Origin: Pelobates cultripes
Lineage: Eukaryota > Chordata > Amphibia > Anura > Pelobatidae
Reading direction: 5' to 3'
NCBI GenBank assembly: GCA_933207985.1
Contig: OW240912.1
Location: forward strand, 77,130,829 to 77,194,828
Length of the DNA stretch: 64,000 nucleotides
The stretch's first letter is position 1. Each line of letters starts with the position of its first letter. The position numbers and the translations under genes were made by a program. The notes under the pieces were generated by a model, which made no database searches, was not told the DNA's origin, and worked only from the letters and a program-made list of their open reading frames with translations. This document shows, one piece after another, positions 1 to 12,877 of this stretch.

Positions 1-600
1 CACACACTGCACCCCCTGCACTAACACACACACACTGCACCCCCTGCACTATCACACAGACACACTGCACCCCCTGCACTATCACACAGACACACTGCAC
101 CCCTTGCACTAACACACAAGCATACTTACACACAAACACACTACACACACTATACCCCTATATACAAACGACACCTCCTGCACTTACACACAAACACACT
201 GCACAGATGCTATACCTCTTTATAAATACTACACCCACTATATATTTCTGTATGCACATTACACCCTCTGCACTCACACAAACACACTACACACACTCTG
301 TACCCCTTATATACACAGAATACCCTGAGCACTCAAATACGCACAGTAAACACACTCTATACCGCCTAAACAAACACTACATTTCCTGCACTCACATACT
401 TTATACCCCTATAAACACACATATTACACTCCCTGCATGCACACACACCAATTTATATCCCCTATAAATACACATTCTATACCCCCTGTACACACTACAC
501 CACCTATGTATACATTGCTGCACCTATACACATGTGCTCTACAGCCCCTATATGCATACACACACTAGAGCCCCTAGATACACTCCATCTCACCATGTGC
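1..600. repeat. CACACTGCACCCC minisatellite
   Basis: Imperfect tandem units of about 20-40 bases, best preserved in the first 120 bases and decaying towards 600. The same kind of array sits inside the hAT elements at 20348 and 54224. Confidence 0.8.
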
Positions 601-918
601 TTCATACGGATAATATATCACTCTATTTGTTTAAGACATACTGCACCATATTTTGTCTTTTTCTTTCCCTCAGACATTCTGTTGTATTTTATTCCCTTAT
701 TTTAGGGTAAGTGTACATATTCAGCGCTCCACTGGTTTTTGTTTGATAGTACGCCACAAACAGACCCCTTTACACATACAATACAACACAAATAGTTATT
801 TGGTAGGGGGCGTGTTAATGGTGGTGGCATTACACGTCCCCTTTCTGGCCCTGCCCCTCCTAGTGGGCTGCTTGGCCTTGAATTGCCCGGGCTAAATTTT
901 TGTCCCAGTCCGGCCCTG
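1..918. mobile_element. hAT-like element, right part
   Basis: The first 600 bases are a degenerate minisatellite of units like CACACTGCACCCCCTGCACT. The block ends in a GC-rich terminus whose reverse complement reads CAGGGCCGGACTGGGAC, a typical hAT terminal inverted repeat, at 902-918. The left end lies outside the window. A related left terminus (CAGGGCCTGACTGGGAC) occurs at 43098. Open frames in the CA-rich part are low-complexity artefacts. No transposase is seen, so this is a non-autonomous copy. Confidence 0.55.
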
Positions 919-1513
919 TATCCTGACCTCCTACCACTATAGGCAAAATATTTCACATCACCTGCTTGGTAACCGGAGTAGTTCTGTTCTCTAGCCCTGA
1001 TTTTGCCACCCTCTACATGTTCTCTCCAGGGCTTCAAATGAGGGATCAGAAAATAATAAATGCTATATTCCTGACTGTGAAGTTCACTATAACTCAATGT
1101 TGTAAATCTCAGAGTATCTCAAGCCTCCCCACGATGAAGACCAGAACCATTTATGGGAAGAGATAGCTCATAGCGTGTTATATCCTACAAGATGCAAGGT
1201 AAGTTGTCAGCGAAGGACATCGAGGCGCCATATACAAACACAAAGAATATTCCTTTGAAGTTTCATAAAAATCATCTGTCACACAAGAGTTTATTTAGTT
1301 GTGGACTACAACTATGGGATAAACCATGACCTTCCCAGCATTAAAACTCACAGTAATATGTGGTGTGTATGAGTGTATCACAGAACTACAACAAGAATAT
1401 TTTCCGTAATGTGCAACACATAGTAATGTGTTTCGTAGTGTATCACAGGACTCCACAGTTATAAAGCATAATCACAGAGTTCCACTGTAACAAACATCAC
1501 AATTGCTAGTGAC
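919..1513. other. Unassigned intergenic sequence
   Basis: No gene or repeat that I recognise. Short open frames have no recognisable domain and no splice context. Confidence 0.5.
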
Positions 1514-1595
1514 TTTTCTCTGGTGTCTTCATAAGTAGGATATCAGAGGACAAAAATGGGACAGGAGCACGAAAGGGTATTGTGAATGACTTTGG

Positions 1596-1631
<36 letters not shown>

Positions 1632-1661
1632 GTATGTTTGTGCTGTATGTGTGTGTGGGTG

Positions 1662-1695
<34 letters not shown>

Positions 1696-1758
1696 GTAGA
1701 TGTTAGTGGTGCAGTGTGGCTGTGTAAATAGGTCTAATGTGTTGTGTTTGTGGTGTTG
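1514..1758 (+). repeat. TG-rich repeat, inverted copy near 13.1 kb
   Basis: Contains two (TG)n tracts. The unique sequence around them (for example CATAAGTAGG, GACAAAAATGGG, AGGGTATTGTGAATGA and AGGTAGATGTTAGTGGT) is found in reverse complement at about 13059-13242, between two mariner-type MITE copies. The TG tract is much longer here than in the other copy. Either a dispersed repeat or a transposed segment. Confidence 0.7.
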
Positions 1759-2499
1759 TATATGTGATGAGAGTATGTTTGTGTATATAGGATATATAAT
1801 GTGTCTGTCTGTGTAGAGGTTGTAGTATATATGGGCAGGGGATGCAATGTGTGTGTGTAGAGGTTGTAGTATGTGGAGCTTGCAGGAGCAATACACGTGA
1901 TCTACACCGAGAAGAGGAAGCAGATCAGAAGCTCTAACTCACTTCCCCACAACAATAGATACGTTGAGCCAGCGACAGAGATCGTTAATATCCCCATCAG
2001 CCGATGAAAGCACCCTCTGCATGGGTTGGCCAGGGCGCATTCTTCTCTATGCTACAATTACATAGTCTATGTGTGCTTTGACAGTTCGACCAGCTAGAAA
2101 AGAGCGAGATGGGGATCTGTATTGCCATTGTTGAGTAAAATCAGATCTTTTTTAGAATTAAATTTGCAGTAGGTGAGGTGGTGTGGTATGGAAGATACTC
2201 TGGCAATGTAGTGGATATACTGTATGGAGTGTTTATGTACTTTAAGAGGTCAACACTAATCCGTACTAAAAAAAAACAATTTCACTAAGTTATATTTATT
2301 CAGAAGGGTGCATGGAATAATAACTTTTACAGAACAATTGCCAGCATGGCAAAATAAACATCACATACATAGGTCAATAAACTTTGAGATATCAAGAGAA
2401 ATTTAAACAAAAACGTGATTGTGAGCAAGCAGTCTAAACAAACAAAACAAATACAAAAAAAGTATTATAATTTCCAATGGTTTCAAATGTCAATTAATT
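1759..2499. other. Unassigned intergenic sequence
   Basis: A second TG-rich stretch to about 1890, then AT-rich sequence with no gene or element that I can support. Confidence 0.5.
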
Positions 2500-2805
2500 C
2501 TATTGTAAGGGGCTGAGCAGAGGCTTTAGATGGAGAGGCAGTTTTTTTGGGAAGGGGGGTGCAGGAGTTTTATGGAAGAGGGTGCAGGGGTTTGTAAAAG
2601 GGGGGCAGGGGATTTGTGGAAGGGGGTTGCAGGGCTTTTGTAAAATGGGGGCAGGACAGGGTTTTTTCAAAATGTACACAATCGTGCAATTTTTAAAAAT
2701 GTAAACATTAAAAATATTGCGGGTGTTATTATGCATTTTAAATTGGGGGAGGTGGTGCCAAACACAGGATCCGCCCAGGTACCAAATGCTTTAGGTACAC
2801 CCCTG
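2500..2805 (-). mobile_element. hAT-like terminus with G-rich minisatellite
   Basis: Ends at 2805 with a sequence whose reverse complement begins CAGGGGTGTACCTAAAGCAT and continues to a 'ttggtacc' stretch. This matches the left end of the hAT element at 57516 (CAGGGGCGTACCTAGAGCAT), so it is an inverted copy of that family. Inside, four or so imperfect units of about 35 bases (GGGTGCAGGGGTTTGTAAAA-like) form a minisatellite at 2545-2660. The other end is not identified. Confidence 0.5.
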
Positions 2806-3159
2806 CCCTAGGCGGCCGCCTAACCGGCCTATAGGACGCGCCGGCCCTTCATATAGGGGCGGCCCAAACAGCAGTAAAGCTGCTGCCTGCACCCCACCTT
2901 AAGCAGCGCCCCAGGCAGACGGCTAATCGGCCTATAGGACGCGCGGGCCCTGAGTCTGAGTGTCCAAACTGCAACTAGAAAGCAACCTTCTTATCTCATA
3001 GTGAAAACCCTGCAATTAAACAAGAAAACAGATGTTTATGTGTGCTGGGTGTTTACTTTAATGTAACTTCATTTATGGCGGAAAAAGAAAAAAAATAGAA
3101 AGAGGTGTTACCCTCTATCCTGCTCATTCCTTTTATTAGTGGGAGGATGCTGTCTTCCA
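2806..3159. other. GC-rich repeat debris
   Basis: Two copies of GGCCTATAGGACGCG (2826-2840 and 2930-2944) within GC-rich sequence suggest DNA-transposon remnants; no boundaries are defined. Confidence 0.35.
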
Positions 3160-3432
3160 TGCGGTCCAGTGAGGTGAGGAGGGGTTAATAATTCCCTTGT
3201 GGTCAGTGGAGGTTAATAATTAATCCCTGGTGGTCTCCTGCAGTTAATAATAAATCCCTGGAGGTCCAGTAATCTTAATAACTTTCCCCTGGTGGTCTGG
3301 TGGTGGAGTGCATGTTTTGCTCCTCTGTTTGGTGCAGACCATACTAATCACTCCTTCTGGTCTGGTGTTCAGTGAGGAAGTCAGTAGCACAATTTGGAAA
3401 TCCTGGTGACTGCACTGACTTTCTCACTGAAC
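3160..3432. repeat. TTAATAAT minisatellite ending in a hairpin
   Basis: Four or five imperfect units of about 40 bases containing GGTTAATAATTAATCCCTGG occupy 3175-3300. They are followed by an inverted repeat: 3367-3385 pairs with 3414-3432 over 19 bases with one mismatch. Probably the end of a foldback DNA element. Confidence 0.55.
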
Positions 3433-3679
3433 ACTGAAACCGCAAGGAATATACTGCAAGTGTAATAAGATCATTGGTATATATTGCTCACCAAACAAAA
3501 AGACACCTATGGAATTGGAAACTTTTCTCATGAATACATTTTGCAAAAGAAAACAATCCTACATACTACAAGGCCCTTGATCCATGCATATTCTGTGATT
3601 GCATTGGAATTGAAAAGAAATTCCAGCACAGTTGCCATAAATGTTCTACATACATTTAAAAAGAAATAAATATATATAT

Positions 3680-3830
3680 TGTATTGAACTGATCCTGATG
3701 AAAGCCACGAGTGATGGCTGAAACGTTGATGACTACAGATATGTTTTAAGAATATTGGAATAAAGAAGAAATATATTTTTAATATTACTACAGACCGTGA
3801 GTGCAAGCCTTATTTTTGGTATATTCTATA
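3680..3830 (+). ncRNA. Hammerhead-like motif, Penelope-type tail
   Basis: The core box CTGATGA is at 3695-3701. A stem AGCCA (3703-3707) / TGGCT (3715-3719) closes a 7-base loop, and GAAAC follows at 3720-3724, then GTTGATG. These are the conserved boxes of a hammerhead ribozyme in the correct order. The palindromic ACGT after GAA and the weak pairing of flanks ('gatc' before, 'gatgac' after) fit the minimal type I hammerheads known in Penelope-like retroelements, which act as dimers. One extra A separates CTGATGA from the stem, so self-cleavage may be weak. The following AT-rich sequence contains AATAAA. No reverse transcriptase is seen nearby, so this is an isolated tail. Confidence 0.6.
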
Positions 3831-3903
3831 TTGTTTGGCTATGGCTATTATGCACCCGGCATTTTTTGAATTTTACAAGTGTGTGTGCAGGGTACCAGTG
3901 AAA

Positions 3904-3904
3904 G

Positions 3905-3936
<32 letters not shown>
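3904..3936. repeat. (TA)n microsatellite
   Basis: Pure TA dinucleotide tract; a second interrupted one lies at about 4224-4258. Confidence 0.9.
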
Positions 3937-3938
<2 letters not shown>

Positions 3939-4259
3939 GCTTTTGCCTGTAATTGTGGGAGGGGCTTATTTACCTTTTTAAAGGGACTCCTCAACTTTCC
4001 TTGTACCGTTTCTGGTCTAGCGATTTGCATGTCCCCTCCCTCCTCTCCCTCTATACACTCAATCTACCTTTCTTTACATCTTAAGGGTGGGTGGGCCCTC
4101 TTTATTTTACAGGCCTACCGGCATCGTCAGTTCCCGGCACACCACAGCCAGTTTTTTCCATTTTGTATTACGCTATTCCTATTCTTCTCTCTATATGGCC
4201 TTTGTGCCCCGAACACAAATATAAAAATATATATATATATATATACTGTATATCTATAT

Positions 4260-6600
4260 TTAGACGTTTGAGTGACAGCGCTGGACTCTAAGCTAATTAG
4301 AATAGTATTAGACAGACTGAGATCAGGAAAACAAAGAAAATCGATAAGACAAGTCAAGATTCAAAATATCCCAAAACAGTAATGGGAATGCACTCTTGGA
4401 AAACATCTAAGAGAAAGCATGACAGGGCACTGAGAAATTTCTCATTTGAGCTTTAATAGCCTATAGAGGGCAGGAATTGGGCATTGGCAGTCCTGCGACG
4501 TCAGAACGTGCGTGCGCGAAAAATGCATGGTGATGCACACACATTCTCATCCTTATTCAGGGCAGAGAAGATGGAGCCATTTAAGAACTCAGATTCGCAG
4601 CATCTGGCAATAGTTGGACTGCCAGGGGAAGCCTTAGAAGATGGGAGCAAGAGCAGTATCACCGGCAGGCAAATGTACGTCAGTGAAGCATGCCTGGTGG
4701 GCGCCATGACAGGGTATGAATAGCCTAACTTTAAATTCCACAAATATTAGCATTAACTATCTACCAAGTATTACTAATATACACATGACAATGGTTATGG
4801 ATGCTTACTAAAATCTGCTGTGATCTCATGTGCTTATTGTATGCTCTATAGAAGGGTATGGTGAACCGTCAATTGTAAACCAAGATTTTTGTTCATGAAT
4901 TTCAATGTTTGGGCATAATATATAGCAAACACCTCTTGTTTACCATTGCCTGTGACTGTGTAACTAAATTAATACATTACTTGACAAAATGAACAATACT
5001 AAATTATGTTCCACTTATTGGTCAAATTAAATTGTGATTTGATTGTCCTCTAGAGCAGTGACCTGAATAACTGGTGGACTTTGTGGGCTGATGTCCCAAG
5101 AGTTTCTGCCCGCACAGAGATTTGTATAAAGCTATCCCCGATAAGCTCCTTTTACACCCTTTGTTTTTCTTGTTGGCTAGTTCTACTTTTCTTGTCCTAT
5201 TCTTTTTTTATTAACCACAGTATTCACACTGTTATTAACAATTTTGCTTCACCGCTTCCACATTGTGGGGCAACTCATTTACTAGACAGAGTACTTCTTA
5301 GGTCAGGTTTATAACTGCGCCGAGTTACATGGGTTCACTACTTTAGCTGGGTGACAACTTCTAGACTACACTACACTTCTAGACACGCCTAGTCTTCCCA
5401 ACAAACCCCTCCCCCCCACACTCACACTGATCTTAGCTGGTTGGAAACATGGTGAAGACACACAATACTATTTTGTAGGTAGAGTACCCACTATTTGGGG
5501 TGACCAACTCTTTGTAGGAAGTCAGTATCTTATTTAGGATCCAATGGGATACAATAGTCTGTAGCTACTCTTTAGAGTTTATTTTATAGTATCAACAATA
5601 TATTACATAAACACAGAAAGAACATGAAGAGTACAATACGGTTTTCAAAATTTCCTTAAAAAGGAGAAAATAATAAACTTCTACTTACTGTTTCGCTACC
5701 ACTTTTCCCAGGCATCGTGCTTAGACACTACTTTTCCTCTCTTCCAAGTATAATTCATATGCTGTTATGGTTGTGTTGCTGCTATGCTCTGTACCGTATT
5801 GATTGCTCAAGAATGTTTTACTATTGTGAGGAATGAGACAAAATGAAGAAAGGAAAACAAATAAATAAATTTTACAAAATTTAAATTGTGATATGATGTA
5901 GACTTTATTTTCTTTTTCTTATAATTCTTTATTTTTGCGTGCACAAAGAAAAGAACAGGCATTCGCATATAGATGTCCCCCAATACCCCACATTGTGGAC
6001 AAAGGTTACAAGATTATACATTACAATGGGCATGCGGAATACATAACATACAGAGCACTTTTTTCACTCCCAGAACATCATGCTTTATATCAGAGTGTTT
6101 AAGTAATCACAAGGGCCCCATCTGTCGTCGGGTTTCAGGACTCTTGGTCAGTTTTTGCGTAGAGGGCTCTTATTAAACTATAATTAGATTAGGGGGTCCG
6201 TCTGTGTGGGACCGCCCCACCCGTTCCCTCTCACATTGTTTATTAGTCATGTTGCTTAGTTCCTTCTAGCGTACACTTTTAAATATTGTACAGGTACTTT
6301 CTGTGGCACCAGGAAGAGCTGGTGTCGCACATAAGCCCGATCCTAATGTTCTTCGTATTATATTGATCCCAATATACGGTGATCCCCTGGGATCCCCAAT
6401 GTATCCCCCTGTGACCACCTTATCTCAATTTTCCACAACTACCAACTGCCTATTAGCCTTCATTATTTTTATACGTTCTCCTTATACGGCTATGAAAGCT
6501 AACTGTGTTCTGAGAGTGTTCATTTATTTAGGTAGACTTTTATTTTCATATAAAATTTTATGCGTATTGATATCTACATTAGGTCAACAAATTCAGATAA
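4260..6600. other. Unassigned intergenic sequence
   Basis: Segment 4400-4480 (phrases such as GACAGGGCACTGAG) resembles part of the solo-LTR candidate at 62.6-63.1 kb and may be LTR debris. Segment 5900-6180 looks like the antisense tail of a retroelement. I see no host exon. Confidence 0.35.
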
Positions 6601-6857
6601 TAGGCATGTGCATGGGAAAAATTTTCGGTTCGGTTCGGCATTCCGAAATTCGGGACTTCGACAGTTCGGAAATTCGGTACTTCGGAACTTCGGCAACTTC
6701 GGAACTTCGACACTTTGGAAATTCTGTAATTTTGGAACTTCAGGACCTCGGTAATTCGGCACTTCGGCTATTCGGACATTCGGAAGTACCCGAATGTCCG
6801 AATTTCCCGAAATTCGGCCGAATTCATATTTGGCCCGAAACGAATTGCACATGTCTA
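6601..6857. mobile_element. TTCGG-rich MITE, short copy
   Basis: Termini TAGGCATGTGCA and TGCACATGTCTA form an inverted repeat. The interior is a chain of degenerate units such as GGAACTTCGG and AATTCGG, partly palindromic. A second longer copy is at 45125-45736. No coding capacity; open frames here are repeat artefacts. Superfamily not determined. Confidence 0.7.
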
Positions 6858-7193
6858 TCAGATAATTATGAAAGTATCATAGCTATTTTCATATCCATTA
6901 AGGTTTATGATTATTGATCGGGTTTTGTATTCCAAATCATTAAACCCATAATATCTCACATATTGTTGTAGATGTTATAAATTAGGTCACGGAATATTGT
7001 TTGGATAATTGTGTAAAATATACAACAAATATTTCAGAGATTAAATAGTTTTATACATATTGTAGCTAATCCAATTGCCACAAGCTGGAAAAACATGTTC
7101 TTAAAAGAATGTTAATCATTGAGGAATGTTCTTTCTAGAAGGTCGGAGCAGACGGAACTCAGAAAGCAAACACTGCTCATACACTTTCTCTAA

Positions 7194-7198
7194 TTATA

Positions 7199-7231
<33 letters not shown>

Positions 7232-7243
7232 TTATTTATTTAT
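7194..7243. repeat. (TA)n/(TTTA)n microsatellite
   Basis: TA dinucleotides followed by ATTT units. Confidence 0.85.
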
Positions 7244-7584
7244 TAAAGTTTAATAGCATGTCGAGTCTCTGTACCTAGCTCTTGAATAAGTCCAGGAAAG
7301 TCTGAATTAAGTTTTACATTACATACTGCTACTTTTTTACCCCAAGTGTAGTTTATGTCCATATTTGAGCTCAGTGTCTGGTGCCAATGTAAGTTTAAAT
7401 GTTACTTCCATCGTCAGTACCGTCAGTAGATGCATGGCATCCCAACGTTGTGTCTATGTTTTGATTGCATTAGAGAAGGTTGTTTCTAGCACTTCAAAGA
7501 TGTTGCCTTCATCACCATTTTCAATAGGAATTATTTAAAAAAAACAGGACAAGATGGCAAAGAATAGCATTGAGGCTCTTCTGC

Positions 7585-7929
7585 TATTAAACAAAATTTT
7601 ACTGGCACTATAGGGTTACTAGGTCCTGCCCTTCCTCGCGCCCCCCTCCCGTTGGGCTGAAGGGGTTAAAACCCATTCAGCCACTTACCTGAATCCAGCA
7701 CCAATGTCCCTCGGTGCTGGGTCAGGCCCCGCCCACGTTCCCTCCCTGCCGATGTCAGCTGGAGGTCCTCATGCAGAGCGTGAGGACATCCAGCATCAGA
7801 TAACAGACCAAAAGTCAGCCACTGAGGGCAGACTTAGAGCTGCAATGTAAACACTAGGTGCAAAAGGGACACAACACCCAGACCACTTCAATATGCTGAT
7901 GTTGTCTGGGTGCCTACAGTGTCCCTTTA
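7585..7929. mobile_element. TTAA-flanked MITE (CACTATAG family)
   Basis: Begins near TTAA with GGCACTATAGGGTTACTAGG and ends GTGCCTACAGTGTCCCTTTA followed by TTAA context. It contains GGCTGAAGGGGTTAAA and a near-palindrome around 7869-7912. It is homologous to the copy at 27601-28039. TTAA flanks suggest piggyBac-type insertion. No ORF. Confidence 0.6.
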
Positions 7930-9710
7930 AAAGATACAGAAAATGTAACATGGTATAAGAGGTACAAAGATATTAAGAGACACACAAGATTGAAAGGGGG
8001 GAGGTGGATTAGGAGGTGTGTGCCAACATAGATTTCCGCTCCTGGTGACAAGTGACCTAGGTACGTCTATGAGGCTGTTTATCTCAGGGTTATCACTAAC
8101 ATCCCTTGTAGATCTATTTTATTCTATTGACACACAAACAATACATTAAATATACATGGAAACATTTACAACAATGCAGAATACAATTATCAATAGAAGA
8201 GAGAGTGCTGTCTTCATGTACCCATTGCTTGTTTATAAAAAATGTTCTATAGCTCAAAGAGATGGGCAACTAAACTTGAGATCTAATGTTTACATTCTAT
8301 ACTATATTTACAGTTTCTCAACAGGGGATCCGGTCTGCATCTAGACAACGTGTGACTTTTCAGCTGCTAAGATCTCTATTCCTGGATGCTATAAGAAGAC
8401 TTACCTCTGGCCACCACCTATGGTTAACTTCAGGAGGCCTTATGGCACATTGAATACCAAGTCTGAGACAAGTGAAGGATAAATATAAATCATAAGAGGA
8501 ATTGTCGACCTGGGCTAAAGTTTCTATTAGAACTTTTGTGAACTTTGCTACACAAAACTATTTATCCATCTCCAGTCTTGAGCATATACACACAGTGATA
8601 CCTGTGGCCAAGCCTAGTCTTACTAACTGACTCCTCCAATGACATCAAAGGATGATCAGGAAGTGCCGTAAGCAATGTCTCCATGGAACATGATACCCAA
8701 CACTGTTAAGAATGGAAAAATAAAGCAAATCACGATTTGTGGGAACAAAGGAAAAGTGTTTTACGGCTCATTTTTAAAGCTGTTCTAGTGACAGCATTAG
8801 ACAAAAACATTTAATCATAAGGTTAAGTTGTTTGTCTTAGAACAGAGCCAAATACCTGTTTAGTCTGCCCTCAGCTTGCCAAGCTTATGTCCTGTCTTGT
8901 CAAAGGCAAGAAATCTTGTTATAAACAGTGCTAGCTTGCTAGGGTTATCCTTCTGTGTGACCTTACAGGATGGGTAGTGATGTTATTTTAAAGAAGCTGC
9001 GTCCACACACATAAATGCATTTGTTTTATTAAGTTTCTTCACATAGATGTACAGAAAACATATTCCTTAAAACGTGGTTCAAACAAAAGTTCTAAGTATC
9101 AAATTTCCATGAATATTTGTTTGAAGAAACTATATGAAAAGGTTACTATAACAAATCCTTGAAGATCGGCCAAGAAAATCAACAGATGTTTATGCAGTGC
9201 ACATGTTATTGTCTTTAAAAAAAATCCCTGGTAATATACAGATGTTTTAGTTTTTTTTCAAAAAGTATAAATTGTACATTGCAAAATGGTTATCAACAAC
9301 TTGTCTTACAGCGTGGGGCAAAAAAAATGTACAACCTCCAGGGAAGACATATTTACTCAAATCTATATTCGCTTATCTGAAAGTTTACTGAAAATGCTGT
9401 ATAGCTACGGTGACACTTATCTGTCTTACAGTTAACCAGAAGCAATGTCTACAACTGCTCGTGGCATGACAAGATGTAACAAATGCAATGCAAATTATGT
9501 GCATCATCTTTTCTTCCATTTATGTCTTGAAAGTACAATAACTGTTAATGTTGCATATCATGTGTCATACATGCTTGTTTTCAACTCCCTTCCCTTCTAC
9601 ATCTCTGTATCCTCTCTCATGTTGTTTTGATCTCAAGAAAATAAAAACCTTGTTGAAAAATACTATATTCAACAACACAATAGGAAATGTACCAAGTATC
9701 TCAGAGCTCT
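7930..9710. other. Unassigned intergenic sequence
   Basis: AT-rich unique-looking sequence without recognisable exons, RNA genes or element termini. Confidence 0.45.
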
Positions 9711-9788
9711 TTAACCCCTTAAGGACACATGACGTGTGACATGTCATGATTCCCTTTTATTCCAGAAGTTTGGTCCTTAAGGGGTTAA
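9711..9788. mobile_element. 78-bp TTAA MITE, copy 1
   Basis: TTAACCCCTTAAGGAC at the left and GTCCTTAAGGGGTTAA at the right form perfect 16-base inverted termini; the middle carries a TGACGTGTGACATGTCA near-palindrome and TTTTATTCCAGAAG. Further copies at 26709, 41822, 44463 and 51989. Confidence 0.8.
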
Positions 9789-9849
9789 AGATGGAGAGGA
9801 TAATATAATCCCACCTAGGGACACATGATCAGGGATTTGTCTTCAAATT

Positions 9850-10187
9850 TCAGTTTTTAAATCTTTTGTTGCAGATTATGACTCTGTGTCGTCATCCATA
9901 GCACTTCTGAAATGTGGAGAGTATCATCTGCCACATTTCCTCATCCCAAAGCATATTATTGGTAGACTGGAGATCCTTTCTAAACGTACTTACCTCTGGC
10001 TTCTGAGAATGTTAAATTGACAATTTTAAGAAAAAAGCATAATGAGGTATAGTTCAGCAGTTTGTGTCATGTTATGCTACTTTTTATCTCATCTTACTGT
10101 ACTGACGCATATTTGATCTTATTGATTTGTACTACTCTATACATGTCTCAATAAAAAACTGATTGACAAAAAAATAGACAGTAGCTT
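9850..10187 (+). mobile_element. Retroelement 3' tail
   Basis: Ends in CAATAAAAAACTGATTGACA and an A-run at about 10151-10187, like the 3' end of an L1-type retroposon. No ORF is preserved; the 5' boundary is arbitrary. Confidence 0.35.
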
Positions 10188-10329
10188 TAGGAACACAAGT
10201 ATGTATTCCTAACACAACAGTGTTCATTTAACAAATTTAAAGGCCTTTCTCTTCTCTAGAACAATTACAACATTGAATAAATGCATGGACTTCACATATA
10301 ATGTGTGTTTACCTTATTCATGTGTTGCT

Positions 10330-12168
10330 CTGTTTTGGGGCGGAGCCTGGACACTGAGCCGTGCAGACGTGCCTGCCACGAGCTCCCGACAAACGGGCCG
10401 CAAACGGGGAAAAGCGGAGGCTATATGGCCCAAGGTCCTTTGAAGGTGCACCACTGAATCGATGGCTACAACCCCGGGACCTGTCAGAGCCGGGAAAGCG
10501 GAGATCGGCCTAAGGCCTACTGGGGCTGGAGCCGGGGGGAGGCGGCCGCTCCCCTCCGCACCGGGTGCCCCGAGCAACGCTCATACAGCTTTCCCCCCCC
10601 CCCCTATGGACCGGCGGGGGATATCCCGGTCCCCACTGGAAGCAACGAAAAACGGAAGAGTTCACCTCACGCTATGCAAGGGCAACAGGCCACCAAGATA
10701 CCAATATGGCGGCCCAGTGCAGACACCATGAGAGGGGAGCACATAATGAGCCACCCACACCGCCAAAAGGGACTTTCGACTGGCTATGCAACACATTCTG
10801 GGAGGCGCTGCACAGCCGAGGGGCTACCTACCGCCAAGCAGAACTAAGGGTTGCCGCATGGATCCGACCAGCAGCGCGACGCAGCCAGTACAGGCGCCCA
10901 CCCAGAGCCTCCAAAGTGACCATCAGGCAACGCAGGTACCGGCGGTCTCCAAGGCGGGAAGGGGTGCTGGGCCTCGCAAGAACACTCCACTGCTCTCCAC
11001 CACATAAACCCGCGACCATGCCACAAAAGGCACACGCAGGGAACCCTCCAGACCCGACCAATACTATGCAGTGCAGCATGATCCGGATTACTGCGGGCGA
11101 CGCCACAAAACAAAGGTTGGAGCGACTGCTCCCCCCTCAAGGCACCACTGGAGCTGACTCCCGGTATGGAGACATCACACCCGGAGACCCCAAAGCATGG
11201 ACTCATATTGGCACTGACCGGGACTTCCCAACACTAGGCATTGGCTGAACCATTCTCTGCACAACCCCACGAGAGCCAAGCCCAGCAATTCCGGGTGGCG
11301 CTCTATGTGACCAGATCACGCCATGGCCATGCTAGCACAGGCCTGAAGGGGTTCACACTGACTTTTCATTTATTTTTCATTTCTTTCTTTATCTTCGTCT
11401 AGAGCACACCTAGCCACTACAATAATAATACGCCCAGACGGTGATCGGCTAATCCTTGCTGTACCCCATGAAGAAGAAGGCCCCCTGCCATATTTTCACA
11501 TACTCAAGTGAAGTTACTCTTGTACACCGCAAACCCCAGTGGTTATTTACTTAACTTTAACATAGCTCTTGTCACAGCATCTTAATTTCATGATTAGAAG
11601 TGAAGCAAACACACGACTAATACGAAACGATAAAATGAAAGTTAAAAAACCCACGCACAATGACGTCATAGGACAGGCGAAGGAGATAAATAGTGAGGAG
11701 ACATGCCACAACCGTTCAGAAACGCAGAAGGAACAGACAAGACATCTGATGACAGAACCACAGACTCGCGACAAATAGAAAACTCAGGTCAATACATACT
11801 AATCCTACTATACCCAGACGAGCCACAAACAATAACTGAATAATTCCGACACGTAAACAGCACCAGCGGGACTGAACGAAGCCCGGACAGCTCCCCACCC
11901 TAACGCCCACGATCAGACTAACACCTGGGTACACAGCAACAACTGGTGCACTCAAAAAACATAGCTGTGCCGCTAGAAATTACCAGGGACCTGCGAGTCC
12001 GGCAATATTGTGGGCCTGCGAGCCCGAGAATGTTCCCACATGTCATGCTAACTCCACCAACGAATGGTGCTAGTATTGTTGTTGATTATGATGTGCCTCC
12101 TGAGACCTGCGAGTCTGATTTTTCTTGACTTTGATACCACAAATAAAACGAATTTACAAAAAAAAAGA
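10330..12168 (+). mobile_element. L1-like retroposon, non-autonomous
   Basis: A GC-rich 5' part (10330-11340, starting near GGGGCGGAGCCTGGACAC) gives way to an AT-rich 3' part ending in CAAATAAAACG (12139-12149) and an A-run at about 12157-12165. This layout fits a full-length-start retroposon. Open frames in the 5' part (up to 227 codons at 10565-11248) lack any domain I recognise and no reverse transcriptase is present, so it is either internally deleted or SINE-like. Confidence 0.45.
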
Positions 12169-12502
12169 AGTGAAGCAAGGTCACGCTATGTTATGTATAT
12201 GCCTAAACATCGAAAATCGTTAATGTTCATAATATACTTTAATGTTATAAAAATGTGCTAGACTACACATGTACCTCTTTGTTTAAACGTTGACAATGCA
12301 CTGGTGGATTGCCTTTGGGGTACCCCATGCGCAACTGTACTAAACTTATGCACTACAAAAATAAAGAATTATAAAAATTTAAAAAAAGTTAAAAAGTGAC
12401 ATCACAATCCAGTTTAAAAGAGGCACAGTCTGAGCACACATTACATTGTAGGAATAGAAACAGAAACCTTGTTTCAGTCTCGTCCTCCAGGCTCTTACAA
12501 TA

Positions 12503-12644
12503 GGGAAAGAGAGAAAGAGAGGGAGACGAGAAAGAGAGAAAGAAGAGAAAGAGAGGGAGAAGAGAGAAAGAGAGAGAGAAATAGAGAAAGAGAGAGAGAG
12601 AAAGAGAGAGAGAGAGAAAGAGAGAGTGAGAGAAAGAGAGAGAT
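12503..12644. repeat. (GA)n-rich microsatellite
   Basis: Purine-only GAGA/GAAAGA tract of about 140 bases. Ser/Leu-rich and Arg/Glu-rich frames over it are artefacts. Confidence 0.9.
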
Positions 12645-12877
12645 AGACTCCTTTATAATACAAAAAAGGGCATACAAAAGGCTAAGATGGGTTTTAATTT
12701 TAATTTAACCAATAACATTGCTCATACTATAAGCTTTAATGATATTTTATTTTAATTAAAGGAACACTAAAAGCACCCAGACTATTTTATATCATTGAAG
12801 TGGTCAAGGTGCAGTGTCCCTTTCCCTTTAACCCTGCAGTGTAAATGATTGCCGTTTTAGAGAAACTGTAATACTTA

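Noticed and set aside
10565..11248. 227-codon open frame in the GC-rich part of the 10.3 kb retroposon
   Set aside because: No recognisable domain, several overlapping frames of similar length, and a repeat context; GC-rich composition explains the open frame.
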